Notes: generated from the letters alone by a model not told the origin. Positions 33,761-47,439 are shown, numbered from the stretch's first letter. The stretch is 64,000 bases of DNA from Ascidia mentula (GCA_947561715.1 OX387200.1:5458501-5522500), one strand, 5' to 3'. Numbers and translations: made by a program.

Positions 33761-34908
33761 ATGATTATTGATAATTTCATCGTCCGTACTTTATTGTTTT
33801 TATGGTTATTTATTTATTTGCCGTGGTTTTGTGCAAAACTGTAAATAAAATTCAACGCATTTGCACATCTGATTGCATTCGAACCAATCTTTCCTTTTCA
33901 CGACGCAGTAAACGACCATTTCATATGTTATAGGATAGTTAATATTGGTGGAAACGTGGCGTGGTTTTATTTATGTAATAAATAAATGTAATTAATGAAA
34001 GGGAGCGAAAAGCTTCGTTATGTTGAGACGAGTGACATCTTGACAGCATTTTTGAGTCTGAAAACAAACAAACGTGGTCAAAATTTACGTCGGTGCGCAA
34101 TGGAAATTTACTCAAAATAATTGTGTGGTGAAACGCTCTATTACAACCAAAGCAAATATATATCAAGCTTATGAACATATGCGGAACTATGCTGAGGTGT
34201 AAGAAATGTTAGCGTAGTTCGTCATTGATAAAAAGGGATAATACAACGCAAATAGCGCCGTGTCAAAAACAAACGGAATGGTGAAATAAACATCGAAAAA
34301 CAGCGTTCAAACAAGGAAGGTATTTTGGAAAACCGCCCAGAGAATGCAAAACAATTTCCGGTAAATTTGAAGGAAACTCCATTGTGATAACCACACATGA
34401 GAGGGTTTTACCGCAGAGAAAAGTTTTACAAAAGACTTTGGATGATTGACTTTAAGAAAATCCATGAACATTTCTGGCCTTTCTGACCAAAATATGACGT
34501 CGTGAAACCAGTACAAGTACGTGATAGTGTTTTGAGGTAAATTGAAGGTCACGTCAAAATGATCAATTGTTGATTTGTTAGTTCAGTCTTAAATGCTGTT
34601 AGCCTTAGCCACTATAATCAGCACTTGCGCCATGTTGCGCAATAACATGTTACGAGGGTTTGATATACGAATGTGATCATCGCGAATTAAAGAATAAAAA
34701 TGGCAGAAAACTTCGAAAACCTTTGATCAACCTTTTTCGAAATTTTGTATGGTTGATTATGCCACATACTACATGAAATGCACAGCTTTGACGCATTCGT
34801 ATACGTTACCATCTCTTAAATCAATCGAAATATCTTAAACACTGAGATGATAATGAAACTACCACGCGCAAATCCGAAGCGACTTTTAATCTAAAGTACA
34901 CAAAGGAA

Positions 34909-35440
34909 ATGATTTGTCACCGTTTTCACGGGCTCCTTATTTTTATGTTATCTTCGATTGAACAATGTAAAAAGCAAGAATTTTCTTACAAATGTTATGT
35001 TCTTAGATTCCAAATCAATGACAGTCCTGTGTTTACGTGTAATGATATTAACACTCGTTTCGTATTACAACACTTTTACTGGGAAGATGACGCAATACAC
35101 ATGTTTTTTACTCCCAGTACATTGGATAAGTTCTGCGACATGACTGTTACTGGAAAGATGACAAATCGCGGTCTCACTTCGTAGGATATGGTTTTGCAAG
35201 AACCTCATTCCTCGTCAGTTTGCGGGGGTTAACTGCAATAAGAGGTGCAACATCCCAAAGGTCTGCGGACCCAACGCAGTGAAAAGAGAGCGATTCCAAC
35301 GCAAATATGTCGTGAAACTGTTACATTTTCAATGCGGTAGAAAGGGAAACTGAAGAAAATTTGAGTCTTGAAATACCAGCAGTCGCAACGCAAAAGACCG
35401 TTTCACGAAGAGCCGATAACACAATTAAAACTGGTTGAGT
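34909..35440 (+). pseudogene. CKL-6 pseudogene (unit B)
   Basis: Exon 3 homolog begins near 35117. An 8-base deletion near 35182 produces TAG soon after the first Cys. The terminal C-x-C codons are already replaced (A-V-A-T-Q), as in A and C. The upstream frame reads through the former splice site. Confidence 0.7.
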
Positions 35441-35969
35441 GACGCAAGTTGTCTCAAATATTGGCTTTGGTTATTTCGATGTGCATTTTAAACTAATTTT
35501 GTTCTCATTTCTTTTATTTACTGTATGGGTGTGTTATATTTTTTAAACTTTCTTTAAATGTAATGTTAACGTTCCTCGTTGCGTCAATTATTTTCGTGAG
35601 TCAAAAACAATATACAAGAACGTAGCTTGTTTTAACTTTTTGGCCGGTGTGTTCAATATACAGGTCGATACACAATTAATTGTTTTAATCCACAATAAAA
35701 CCTCACAACTTATGACGAAATCAATTAGTCACTGAAAAATGGTAAGAAAATGGAAAATCCCCCAATCCTTAATCCATCGATAAATCGCAACCGAAGGATT
35801 TCGACACAGTGAGTGTGCACTTTTTGACATAGCAATCAATTTCAGCCACTTTCTGGTGCTCGAAACTATTCTTTGCTTGCCAAAGCAACCACTACTGAAG
35901 TCAATTATCACCTTTGATACCTTCGCAACTTCGGGCATTTGGTCACGTAGATAGTTTTCCATCATTTCT

Positions 35970-36815
35970 TTGTCTTATAAAATTCGACCTGACATCGTAA
36001 CGGCCAAAAGTGAATCTCTAAATTCGAGTAAATTCGCAGAGGCTGCTTCAAGAGCAGGCCTAAACCTAATTAAAAACTATCATTCAAACAAAGGCGCAAC
36101 AAACTTGCATGCAAATGACTTGCTGCACCTTAACTTTTATGTACACACGAGCAAACCGTGCGTGGCATGTGTGTTTGTGGGTGTCGAAATACTACAGATG
36201 CCCAAGATGTTGCAAAAACATCCTATCTGCGTGAAATTTGAATTACAATTGTATTCGTTGATCAGTGACTTGGGTCGAAACTGATCAACAACAAACAAAC
36301 CGTTCTAAACGTGGACCGTACGTCATTAACCAGCAATACTATGCAAGGAATTGAAGGTGTAATGTATAAATAATCTACACGTGGCACATGCAAGTTTTTT
36401 AGTTGCGTCATTAGACGCATTGGGTTTGTAATCTAGAGTCGCACTAAACCATGACGTCATCGGTCGCAGCCTGGAAAGACAATGGGCGAATTCCAAGACA
36501 CCGCAACTCAGCAGGCAAAGGTGAGTTACTCAGTGTCTGTAAAGGAAAGAACCAGGTCAGGTCAGAGTTAAAGCATCGTTGGATTCTTTTTTACATTGTA
36601 ATGTAGGACATGTTTCGAGACGTAACCTTTTTGGGGGGTTGAGGCAATAAAACGTTCCTTGGTAGAGCCTACATGTGGTGTAGTGTATGTAAGTCGGACG
36701 CTTATTGCAACGCATTAGGTGAATTCGCAAGGTGTAGTCCTGTGACGAAAGGGCGTTGGCGATTGCGCACTGTCATCCGAAACAGTCAGGTTTTTTCCAC
36801 TCGGCGATATAAAAA
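35970..36815 (+). promoter_or_regulatory. CKL-7 upstream region (unit B)
   Basis: Palindromic octamer at 36104-36116, CRE TGACGTCA at 36452-36459 in the ATG-containing block, and TATA sequence near 36806-36815. B has about 80 bp near 36010-36090 that A lacks. Confidence 0.45.
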
Positions 36816-36899
36816 ACTAGCCTGCAATGGCCTGTGGAAGCATTACGAAGATATGCGAAGAACGACGCCGTTACCTGAAGAACATTACTCCCTTTCCCG

Positions 36900-37777
36900 A
36901 TGAAGATGAACATTTACACCGGAGTAAGTTCTGAGGGGTTTATTGCTGTTATCCAAGATAATTTAACACTTTCGTCCAATCAAAGTGTTTTAGTGATCCC
37001 ATGTTACATAGTAATAAACAGTAATTTTTTTGTGAAATATTTTGCTGAGAAATCTTCCCTCGGAAGACGTTTTCAATAATTTGAGTTAATTTTCAATGCA
37101 CAGATCGCAATTATATTGGCATCGCATCTTGTCAGAGCATTGGAGGGTGTAACTTCACAACAGGCAACTTGCGGAATGAAACAGCATGACATTGAGTAAG
37201 TGATGATGTCTGTTCTGCCCATACAAACAACGACAAATTATAATTTTGTAATGAATGACTGGTAGGTCAATATCGACAATTTCTAATACAAATATATGGC
37301 CTTTTGGAGCAAAACAAACTTAAAAGCGCCGTTGTTGTTTCAAAATTTGTAAATGTTTAGTCATAGCATAGTTTCTGTCATTTAGTTTGAAATTCACATT
37401 TTTACTCTAAACAAGAACATGTCAGTAATGCAAAATTGAACAAACTTATCGCCAGAAACTTAAAACAACTCGGGTGCACATTTGAGAAACTGAGCGATGA
37501 CAGAAGGGGGATACTGCAGTGGACCAACCTACGGATGCACTGCAAGAACCCCAACAAAAACTTTTTCACTGCCATGTGTTCCGGGAGGTGCAAAATCAGA
37601 AACAAGAAGTGTGGAAGTGCAAAGTACTTCTCTTACCCGTATCTCACAACCAGGAGGTTGGTAAACTCCACTGACAGTGTGACCTATCCAATAGCTTGCA
37701 TGTGTGAAACAAGGCATCAGTTTCGCCGAAGAATGAAGAAAGAAGGTGGTTGGCAAACGAGTAACAGGAGATGTTAA
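36900..37777 (+). CDS. CKL-7 (unit B)
   Basis: Exons 36900-36923, 37104-37195 and 37456-37777 give 145 aa. Changes from A: L to S in the pro-segment (T-S-Q-Q), D52 to S, Y76-T-V to F-T-A, M86 to I, T95 to K, N113 to S (one sequon lost). C-S-G-R-C, the C-x-C and the basic tail with the final Cys are intact. Confidence 0.78.
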
Positions 37778-39085
37778 AGTAAATGTACGTTGATTATTTA
37801 ATAAGTTCTACATTTGTGAGTGTTTGTTATAGCAAGGTGTGTCCAATTTCGTATTTTCTATTTGTGTTTAACTGTAAATTTTTGTGGTGGAATTTAACTC
37901 TTCCTTAGTTTTACTGCTTGATTTTGATGCTTTTTGCATTTTAAAGATTGGTTTATTTGACCATATTTATATGCTTAGTGTTTATATCTATTGTGGATAT
38001 ATTGCATTTCTTCCTATCGCTTTCTCGCAAATTTCTGTAGTTTAAAAAACTTTAGATTAATTTGAGCACGGACTCTCAAGCACTTGTCTATATTACGTAC
38101 CAATATTTATTAATTCCCTACGTAGCGAAAAAATCTGTACTATCGATTATTACGACCAAAAGTAGTTTATTTATTTAGTGTACGTGTTTGCTCGGTATTT
38201 TTCGTTTGTTTTATTATTTTATTAATTTATTCAAAAAGTTAACCGAAAAGCTTTATTGTTGATAGCAAAACCACAATACAGGCATCAACGCTCGTATATG
38301 TACACGTTCGTATCGATGGCACAGAAAAGGAGGCTTATTTAAAGAAACGCTACTATCAGCTGCAAGTCCAAATCGACAACCCGTTCGTTTCGTTCGAATC
38401 TTTTCAATAAAATTCCGCCCACGTCTATCAGTCCGTTATGTTTACCATGGTCGTATTGACTGAAAGTAACTAAAAGCAGCAATATTTGCATTTCCTGCAA
38501 AACAAAATGGGCAAAACGAATAATTTTCAACACCTGACTGGGCAGCGCAAACATGTAAAGACCAATTTAAACTGGGGAAATTATCGTGCGGGTTTTTGAG
38601 CGTGCGAGCAAAACGGATGTGAGCAAACAAGTATGGTCACTTTGCAAACAACGTAGATTTTGACACAGAAAAATCTTCTCGATGGAAAATTACTGCAAAT
38701 GACCCTAATCTAAAAGGCATGATGTATTTAGAATCGTCATCCCACTGATTATTAAAGCTTTCACTAGGAAGGTTGTTAGGTTACTTTTCGCACCAAATTT
38801 AGTCCTGATGTATCAGACACGGCGCCATACAACACAACTACATTATGCTACATAACCAGTAACTGAGAAAATATCACGACTACACTTATCAGGCCAACGA
38901 ACAGAACAAGGTAAATATGAAATAAAGCTTTCTGTATAACCGAGTTGGAAGTTTACACAAAATAAGGTATTCAATAGTATTTAATGTACTCGCAGCGACC
39001 GTCGTTGATCATTTCAGCCACAAACCGTTCCCAAACATTCGTACAAGGGAAATCTCCAAATCACTCAACCGAACGTTGCATATAT
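37778..39085. other. 3' flank of CKL-7 to the palindrome centre
   Basis: AT-rich flank, then the copy of the minus-strand hydrophobic ORF (38339-38554). Ends at the inverted junction with unit C. Confidence 0.35.
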
Positions 39086-40600
39086 AACGGAGGCCTGCGC
39101 TTATTAAAACTATTAATTGAGTCCAAACGACTGCTCACAGGAAAGAGTTATTTTTCCGGTCAAAGCGTTATGAGAAATGGTTCTGAGTCATCCAAAAGCG
39201 AACTCCCAACTTTAACACGTGTTGTGACCCCGCAGTAAATGCAAGAAAATACCCTTTTAGCGGGAGAAGCAGAACCCCCGCCGCTATATATGCAACGTTC
39301 GGTTGAGTGATTCCCCTTGTACGAATGTTTGGCTACGGTTTGTGGCTGAAATGATCAACGACGGTCGCTGCGAGTACATTAAATACTATTGAATACCTTA
39401 TTTTGTGTAAACTTCCAACTCGGTTATACAGAAAGCTTTATTTCATATTTACCTTGTTCTGTTCGTTGACCTGATAAGTGTAGTCGTGATATTTTCTCAG
39501 TTACTGGTTATGTAGCATAATGTAGTTGTGTTGTATGGCGCCGTGTCTGATACATCAGGACTTAATTTGGTGCGAAAAGTAACCTAACAACCTTCCTAGT
39601 GAAAGCTTTAATAATCAGTGGGATGACGATTTTAAATATTTCATGCCGTTTAGATTAGGGTCATTTGCAGTAATTTTCCATCGAGAAAATTTTCTGTGTC
39701 AACATCTACGTTGTTTGCAAAGTGACCAGACTTGTTTGCTCACATCCGTTTTGCTCGCACGCTCAAAAACCCGCACGATAATTTTCCCAGTTTGAATTGG
39801 TCCTTAGATGTTTGCCCTGCTCAGTCAGGTGTTGAAAATTATTTGTTTTGCCCGGTTTGTTTTGCAGGAAATGCAAACATTGCTGCTTTTAGTTACTTTC
39901 AGTCAATTCGACCATGGTAAACATAACGGACTGATAGACGTGAGCGGAATTTTATTAAAAAGATTCGAACGAAACGAACTGGTTGTCGATTTGGACTTGC
40001 AGCTGATAGTACCGTTTCTTTAAATAAGCCTCCTTTCCTGTGCCATCTATACGAACGTGTACATATACGAGCGTTGTTGCCTGTATTGAGGTTTTGCTAT
40101 CAACAATCAATTTCTGTGTACTTTTCGTTTCAACTTTTTGAATAAATTAATAAAATAATAAAACAAACGAAAAATACCGAGCAAACACGTGCACTATATA
40201 AATAAATTACTTTTGGTCGTAATAATCGATAGTACAGATTTTTTCGCTATATAGGAAATTAATAAATATATAGGTACGTAATATAGACAAGTGCTTAAGA
40301 GTCCGTGCTCAAATTAAACTAAAGTATTTTAAACTACGGAAATTTTGCGAGAAAGCCATAGGAAGAAATGCAATATATCCACAATAGATATAAACACTAA
40401 GCATATAAAACTGGTAAAATAAACCAATCTTTAAAATGCAAAAAGCATTAAAATCAAGCAGTAAAACTAAGGAAGAGTTAAATGCCACCACAAAAATTTA
40501 CAGTTACAAAACACAAATACAAAACACGAAATTGGACACACCTTGCTATAACAAACACTCACAAATGTAGAACTTATTAAATAATCAACGTACATTTACT
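39086..40600. other. Palindrome centre and 3' flank of CKL-7 (unit C)
   Basis: 39086-39287 is the loop of the B/C palindrome and is the reverse complement of about 19195-19395. The mirrored hydrophobic ORF is at 39808-40023. No other gene. Confidence 0.4.
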
Positions 40601-41479
40601 TTAACATCTCCTGTTACTCGTTTGCCAACCACCTTCTTTCTTCATTCTTCGGCGAAACTGGCGCCTTGTTTCACACATGCAAGCTATTGGATAGGTCACA
40701 CTGTCAGTGGAGTTTACCAACCTCCTGGTTGTGAGATACGGGTAAGAGAAGTACTTGGCACTTCCACACTTCTTGTTTCTGATTTTGCACCTCCCGGAAC
40801 ACATGACAGTGAAAAAGTTTTTGTTGGGGTTCTTGCAGTGCATCCGTAGGTTGGTCCACTGCAGTATTCCCCTTCTGTCATCGCTCAGTTTCTCAAATGT
40901 GCACCCGAGTTGTTTTAAGTTTCTGGTGAAATGTTTGTTTAATTTTGTATTACTGACATGTTCTTGTTTAGGGTAAAAATGTAAATTTTAAACTAAATGA
41001 CAGAAACTATGCTATGACAAATCATTTACAAATTTTGAAACAAATACGGCGCTTTTAAGTTTGTTTTGCTCAAGGCCATATATTTGTATTAGAAATTGTC
41101 GATATTGACCTACCAGTCATTCATTACAAAACTATAATTTGTCGTTGTTTGTATGGGCAGAACAGACATCATCACTTACTCAATGTCACGTTGTTTCATT
41201 CCGCAAGTTGCCTGTTGTAAGGTTACCTCCTCCAATGCTCTGACAAGATGCGATGCCAATATAATTGCGATCTGTACATCGTAAATTAACTCAAATTATT
41301 GAAAATGTCTTCAGATGGAAGATTTTTCAGCAAAATATTTTACAAAAAATTACTATTTATTACTAAGTAACATGGGATCACTTTGATAAAACACTTTGAT
41401 TGGACGAAAGTGTTAAATTATCTTGGATAACAGCAATAAACCCCTCAGAACTTACTCCGGTGTAAATGTTCATCTTCAT
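40601..41479 (-). CDS. CKL-7 (unit C)
   Basis: Exons 41456-41479, 41180-41271 and 40601-40922 give 145 aa, same phases. Closer to B than to A in exon 3 (K-L-S-D-D, K-I-R-N, S-A-K-Y). Pro-segment changes: G to E near residue 24 and H to R near 36. In the tail H126 is R. All domain cysteines and the final Cys are kept. Confidence 0.78.
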
Positions 41480-42360
41480 CGGGAAAGGGAGTAATGTTCT
41501 TCAGGTAACGGCGTCGTTCTTCGCATATCTTCGTAATGCTTCCACAGGCCATAGCAGGCCAGTTTTTTATATCGCCGAGTGGAAAAAACCTGACTGTTTC
41601 GGATGGCAATGCGCAATCGCCAACGCCCTTTCGTCACGGGACTTCACCTTGCGAATTCACCTAATGCGTTGCAATAAGCGTCCGACTTACATACACTACA
41701 CCACATGTAGGCTCTACCAAGGAACGTTTTATTGCCTCAACCCCCCAAAAAGGTTACGTCTCGAAACATGTCCTACATTACAATGTAAAAAAGAATCCAA
41801 CGATGCTTTAATTCTGACCTCCTCCACAGACACTGAGTAACTCACCATTGCCTGCTGAGTTGCGGTGTCTTGGAATTCGCCCATTGTCTTTCCAGGCTGC
41901 GACCGATGACGTCATGGTTCAGTGCGACTCTAGATTACAAACCCAATGCTTCCAATGACGCAACTTGAAAATTTACATATGCCACGTGTAGATTATTTAT
42001 ACAATACACCTTAATTCCTTGCATAGTATTGCTGGTTAATGACGTACGGTCCACGTTTAGAACGGTTTGTTTGTTGTTGATCAGTTTCGACCCAAGTCAC
42101 TGATCAACGAATACAATTGTAATTCAAATTTCACGCAGATACGATGTTTTTGCAACATCTTGGGCATCTGTAATATTTCGACACCCACAAACACACATGC
42201 CACGGTTTGCTAGTGTGTACATAAAAGTTAAGGTGCAGCAAGTCATTTGCATGCAAGTTTGTTGCGCCTTTGTTTGAATGATAGTTTTTAAATAGGTTTA
42301 GGCCTGGTCTTGAAGCAGCCTCTGCGCATTTACTCGAAGTTAGAGATTCACTTTTGGCCG
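41480..42360 (-). promoter_or_regulatory. CKL-7 upstream region (unit C)
   Basis: Mirror copy with TATA sequence (41563-41573), CRE near 41907-41914 and palindromic octamer near 42248-42260. Confidence 0.45.
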
Positions 42361-42770
42361 TTACGATGTTAGGTCGAAAGTCTACAAAACCAATAAATGA
42401 TGGAAAACTATCTACGTGACCAAATGCCCCGAAGTTGCGAAGGTATCAAAGGTAATAATTGACTTCAGTAGTGGTTGCTTTGGCAAGCAAAGAATAGTTT
42501 CGTGCACCAGAAAGTGGCTGAAATTGATTGCTATGTCAATAACACTGCATACTCACTGTGTCGAAATCCTTCGGTTGCGATTTATCGATGGATTAAGGAT
42601 TGGGGGATTTTCCATTTTCTTAACATTTTCCTGTGTCTAATTGATTTGGTCATAAGTTGTGAGGTTTAGTTGTGGATTAAAACAATTAAATTAATTGTGT
42701 ATCGACCTGTAAACTTAACACGCCGGCCAAAAAGTTAAAACAAGCTACGTTCTTGTATATTGTTTTTGAC

Positions 42771-43340
42771 TCACAAAAATAATTCATCAAAATAACCAAA
42801 GCCAATATTTGGGACAACTTGCGTCACCCAACCAGTTTTAATTGTGTTTTCGGCTCTTCGTGTAATTGTCATTTGCGTTGGTATTTCAAGACTCAAATTT
42901 TCTTCAGTTTCCCTTTCTACCGCATTGAAAATGTGCGTTGACAGTTTCACGTTATATTTGCGTTGGAATCGCTCTCTTTTCATTGCGTTGGGATCGCAGT
43001 CCTTGGGGATGTAGCACCTCTCATTGCAGTTAACCCATGAAAACTGACGAGGAATCAGATTCTTGCAAAACCATATCGCTTGCGCTGATGATGTGAGACC
43101 GTGATTTGTCATATTCCCGGTGACAGTCATGTCGCAGAACTTATCCAATGTACTGGGAGTAAAAAACATGTGTATTGCGTCATCTTCCCGGTAAAAGTGT
43201 CGTAATACGAAACGAGTGTTAATATCATTATACGTAAACACGGGACTGTCATTGATTTGGAATCTAAGAACATAACATTTGTAAGGAAATTCTTGCTTTT
43301 TACATTGTTTAATCGAAGTCAACATAAAAGTGAGGAGCAC
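42771..43340 (-). pseudogene. CKL-6 pseudogene (unit C), open but lacking C-x-C
   Basis: The longest ORF of the cluster (189 codons), because the former intron before T-L-D-K-F-C reads through in frame. It matches CKL-1 through the C2-C5 core but the final strand reads E-I-P-T-Q-M-T instead of E-I-P-V-A-C-N-C, so the knot cannot form. No signal peptide exon was found. It could produce an odd protein, but decay is more likely given the broken A and B copies. Confidence 0.6.
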
Positions 43341-44940
43341 GCGAAAACGGTGACAAATATTTTCCTTTATGTACTTTAGATTAAAAGTCGCTTCGGATTT
43401 GCGCGTGGTAGTTTCATTATCATCTCAGTGTTTAAGATATTTCGATTGATGGTAACGTGTACGAATGGGTCAAAGCAGTGCATTTCATGTGGTATGTGGC
43501 ATAATCAACCATACAAAATTTCGACGACGACAGAAAGAATATTTCCCTGATTTTGTTACAACGTTAAACAAGCCTAATAAGTTTCACTAGCTATTTTTTC
43601 CCATCCTAAACATCTGGTACTAATCAGGGTTGCTAAGCCTGGTTCGTCCCAAGCCAAAACAATATTTTCGGTCTAGAAGAAATAAAAACCTAAACGTCAT
43701 ATCTTTTACGGTTCCTCGTGATTTTTCCCCTTAACTGTGTTCTGACACGGAAACTTTTGTGACAGTAGGAATTGTTACATGTTTGTTCGCACTCTGAATG
43801 GTTTTATTGTTGTTTGTGGACCAAGAACTTTCTTCGCAGGTTTTTGATTGTTCGAAAACTCTTCCTCATTCGGAATTCGTCTGAAGTCCAAACTTTGTCG
43901 CATCTAACAAAAATCTTAAGAAAAACTTTTAGCTGCATCTTGTTAAAAATTTTACCAAAACCTAAGAAAGAGGTTGATCAAAGGTTTTCGAAGTATGGTG
44001 CCATTTTCATTCTCCAATTCGCGATGTTTACATTCGTATATCAAACACTCTTTACATGTTACTGCGCAACATGGCGCAAGTGCTGATTACAGCGGCTAAG
44101 GCTAACAGCATTTAAGACTGAACTAACAAATCAACAATTGATCATTTTGACGTGACCTTCAATTTACCTCAAAACACTATCACGTGCTTGTACTGGTTTC
44201 ACGACGTCATGTTTTGGTCAGAAAGGCCAGAAATGTTCATGGATTTTCTTAAAATCAATCATCCAAAGTCTTTTGTGAAACTTTTCTCCGCGGTAAAACC
44301 CTCTCAAGTGCGGTTATCACAATGGAGTTTCCTTCAAAGAAACCGGAAATTGTTTTGCATTCTCTGTGCGGTTTTCCAAAATACCTTCCTTGTTTGAACG
44401 CTGTTTTTCGATGTTTATTTCGCCATTCCAATTGTTTTGGACACGGCGCTATTTGCGTTGTATTAACTCTTTTTTTCAATGACGAACTACGCTAACATTT
44501 CTTACACCTCAGCATAGTTCCGCATATGTTGATAAGCTTGATATATATTTGCTTCGGTTGTAATAAAGCGTTTCACCACAACATTATTTTGAGTAAATTT
44601 CCATTGCGCACCGACGTAAATTTTGACCACGTTTGTTTGTTTTCAGACTCAAAAATGCTTTCAAGATGTCACTCGTCTCAACATAACGAAGCTTTTCGCT
44701 CCCTTTCATTAATTACATTTATTTATTACATAAATAAAAACACGCTACTTTCCCACTTATAATAACTATCCTATAACATATGAAATGGTCGTTTACTGCG
44801 TCGTAAAAAGGAAAGAATGGTTCGAATTGAATCAGATGTCCAAATGCGTTGAATTATATTAACAGTTTTGCACAAAACCACGGCAAATAAATAAATAACC
44901 ATAAAAACAATAAAGTACGGACGATGAAATTATCAAAACA
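43341..44940. other. Intergenic, unit C
   Basis: Contains about 480 bp (near 43530-43990) that does not match the unit A or B equivalents, an apparent insertion or replacement of unknown origin with a short plus-strand ORF (43772-44086). No family motif. Confidence 0.35.
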
Positions 44941-44954
44941 ATAATCATCATAAA

Positions 44955-45090
44955 CTATGAAGCAAACTTTGGTTTTCACGTCTGCATTCGCTAACAATAG
45001 GCAACTTTATGTCAACCGACGTCGGAAACGTATGGAAAAAAGTTTGAGAATATCACACATGAGTTTCGAAAATTATCTTCCATTAAAACA
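44955..45090 (-). pseudogene. CKL-5-like exon 3 relic (unit C)
   Basis: Mirror copy of 13840-13965, with the same lost Cys. Confidence 0.45.
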
Positions 45091-45286
45091 ACCCCATGAC
45101 GTTGTCAATAACCACAGGATATACGGCCGGTCACCGCTCTAACAACACGTAAGCAAGGATTTGTGATGAAAATACGATGTAATATCTTTCACACGGTAAG
45201 CATGCGCACAAAACTACCACATATACACAGAATCAATACATAAATATAAATTCATTAAGCAATAGCTAAACAAGAAGGTAAGAACG

Positions 45287-46086
45287 TCAAACATGCCTGC
45301 ATTCACAAGCGATTGGCAGCTTAATGGTAACCGAATTGTTCTTTCTATCCGACACCGAATATTTGTAGAAAATAGGAACTGGCCTGAAATTTCCTTTAAA
45401 AGATTTTCGACAAGACTTTTTCATTTTTAGGGCACATTTTTTCCTTTTGCACATCACGGCACTGAATTGGTGGGTTTGGAGATCCCTGCATTCAACATTC
45501 AAGTGTTGTAACTTGACGTCGTATCCCTTCAGTTTGGGCGTTGGGGTTTTGTTGAAGCTGCAGTGGTATCTTTTGAAAATCCTGTAAAAGGAAATGCCGA
45601 GTAATAATTTGCGCCCAACCTGTTTCAAGTCTACGTGGAGATGTGATCATACCTCCTTTTGTAAGAAGTTAGATGTTTGGCACAGGTTAAAATACAAAAC
45701 AGCAGCTTCAAAGCAAATGGTGTCAAACATATTGATAAATACACACCTCTTCGAATCACGATCAATTCCTTTAACTGCTTTTTTAAGACTAACATGGCTT
45801 GATTTCCCCAAGCAAAATGCGATGCAAACGACAATAAACAAGCACTGAAATTACAACGAAAGTCATTAGGCAGGAAATCAGTTTTTTTGTAATAGTCTGT
45901 TCTTCTGGCACATTAAAACGTAACTTTATTCACCGACGTTTCGCCTGTTATCCAACAAGGCTTCCTCAGGGTAATGATTTTTATGTGCCAGAAGCACAGT
46001 TACCTTACAAATGGGACCAGAACAAACGTTTAAAACTCGAAACACTTTTGTCTTTTTTGCAAACATACCACAAGTTTGATCCCCAT
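45287..46086 (-). CDS. CKL-5 (unit C)
   Basis: Exons 46069-46086, 45747-45844 and 45287-45581 give 136 aa. Here intron 2 has a normal GT donor (GTGTGT), unlike the GC donor of A and B. Pro-segment ends D-S-K-R; R-I-F-K replaces R-I-L-K; further changes include S65-L-S to H-L-N, V92 to M, T95 to S, K105 to R, E119 to K. All seven cysteines are kept. Confidence 0.78.
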
Positions 46087-46139
46087 CTTCTCTGCTTAAA
46101 AATGTTGTTTGAACTGATGATTTGGAAATGCTCTCGTTG

Positions 46140-46420
46140 GAATGAGGCGACATGTTGAAAAGCGATGCTTTTATATGTCCCGTCGCCAGCGACAACCGAA
46201 ATTGAAATGCAAATAAGAATTTTATGATCGTCGATTGGGCAAACCGATGACGAAACACCAACTCAAGTTATCTCACTGAAAACGCCCGCTGATTGGTCGA
46301 GCTTGCAACACTTTCGGGTTGTGATTTTCGTCGTTATCACCTGCTTGTGTGTTGAAGGGGAAATGCCCTGATGTGAATAAGTGACATCATCTTTGAGAAT
46401 ATAGTTATGATGTTCTACCT
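46140..46420 (-). promoter_or_regulatory. CKL-5 promoter (unit C)
   Basis: TATA sequence near 46169-46176, octamer near 46206-46213 and the CKL-2-shared element near 46365-46400, all on the minus strand. Confidence 0.5.
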
Positions 46421-46765
46421 ACATAGGAGCTAAAACAAGGAAATTTTGTATTATATTGAGTAAATATAATCGTGTTTGACGGGAAATCATCTTGCGTGGG
46501 GAAATACATGTTTCAGTATCGTCAATATTGGTTGTTGATTGTTGATTTTTGTGTAAATATTTGGTCCAGGTTAATAATTTTTAAAGCTTTCTCTCTTTTG
46601 TTCCGTCATAAGACCTCAGGTGTTATCCATTAACCAGATGAAAAATTCCGTTGAAATTACCGAAGAAAATGTTTCACAAAACTTTAACAATCAACTAGAA
46701 ATAACAAAGTATCGCAACTTTCGTTTTAAATGCCATTAAACTTTTAAACTTGAGCAATAAAATAA

Positions 46766-47020
46766 GCAAAGTGGAGCCAATAGGGGTCTGACGGAACTAT
46801 TGGTTGATCTTTGTTGGGCCATAGTGTTTCCACCTTGTTTTTTTTGTAAGGTTGCACCTAGTTTGGTGCCCAACGGATGACGGTGATTGTGTAGTCACCA
46901 CAAAGTGGAGGTCTTTGCTTGGCCGTTTGGTCAGCAAAGTCGTCTGAAAGTCACACCAGCTGCACTGATGAGACTTTTTAGGTCGAAACAGTGGCCATCT
47001 GTCTGTAGCTTACACACATG
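46766..47020. mobile_element. SINE-like insertion (unit C copy)
   Basis: Inverted copy of 11788-12041, nearly identical to the unit B version. Confidence 0.35.
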
Positions 47021-47109
47021 AGCAATAAAATTGGGAATGCAAACAAAGTGGTTTCGAAAGCTATCCTAGTTTCGTGTTCTTGAAACCGATTTTAAACTAG
47101 TGACATTCA

Positions 47110-47439
47110 ATGGTTTCGCTTGCATCGTGGCAACCACATTTCAACTTCTACGTTTCAGGTGTTTCAACTTTCCTCATTCCATTTGGAGCTGAAGGACGTT
47201 TTGTAAACATGTGCGGTTGCGGCAAGGTGGAATTCGCAGCCAAGTTCCACACCTGCGAGAGAATGGAGACCTCCCATGCCTTCCTTAATAGGTTTGTTTG
47301 TCCCAGTGTTGGGCACGCTGCTGGGGATGCACCGAATGGTGATCCCCCACTCAACAACATTCTCATGAATGGAAAGTGTCTGAGTATTATTAACAGCGTG
47401 GTGCCTGTCGTAAAACGGTTATCGCTTGCTGAACGTTAA
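47110..47439 (+). CDS. ORF H (unit C)
   Basis: 109 codons on the plus strand, identical by eye to the unit B copy. A tttcag acceptor-like site lies after residue 16. Convergent with CKL-4. Confidence 0.5.
   Translation: MVSLASWQPHFNFYVSGVSTFLIPFGAEGRFVNMCGCGKVEFAAKFHTCERMETSHAFLNRFVCPSVGHAAGDAPNGDPPLNNILMNGKCLSIINSVVPVVKRLSLAER

Larger units (their letters stand above)
20214..39085 (+). repeat. Amplified unit B (direct copy, right end truncated)
   Basis: Direct tandem copy of unit A with the same gene order. It stops at about 39085, at the base equivalent to about 19190 of unit A, so the last kilobase of the unit (including the CKL-8 relic) is missing. The break abuts inverted unit C. B has lost the second arm of the hairpin found in A and has an insertion of about 110 bp in CKL-3 intron 1. 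Confidence 0.85.
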
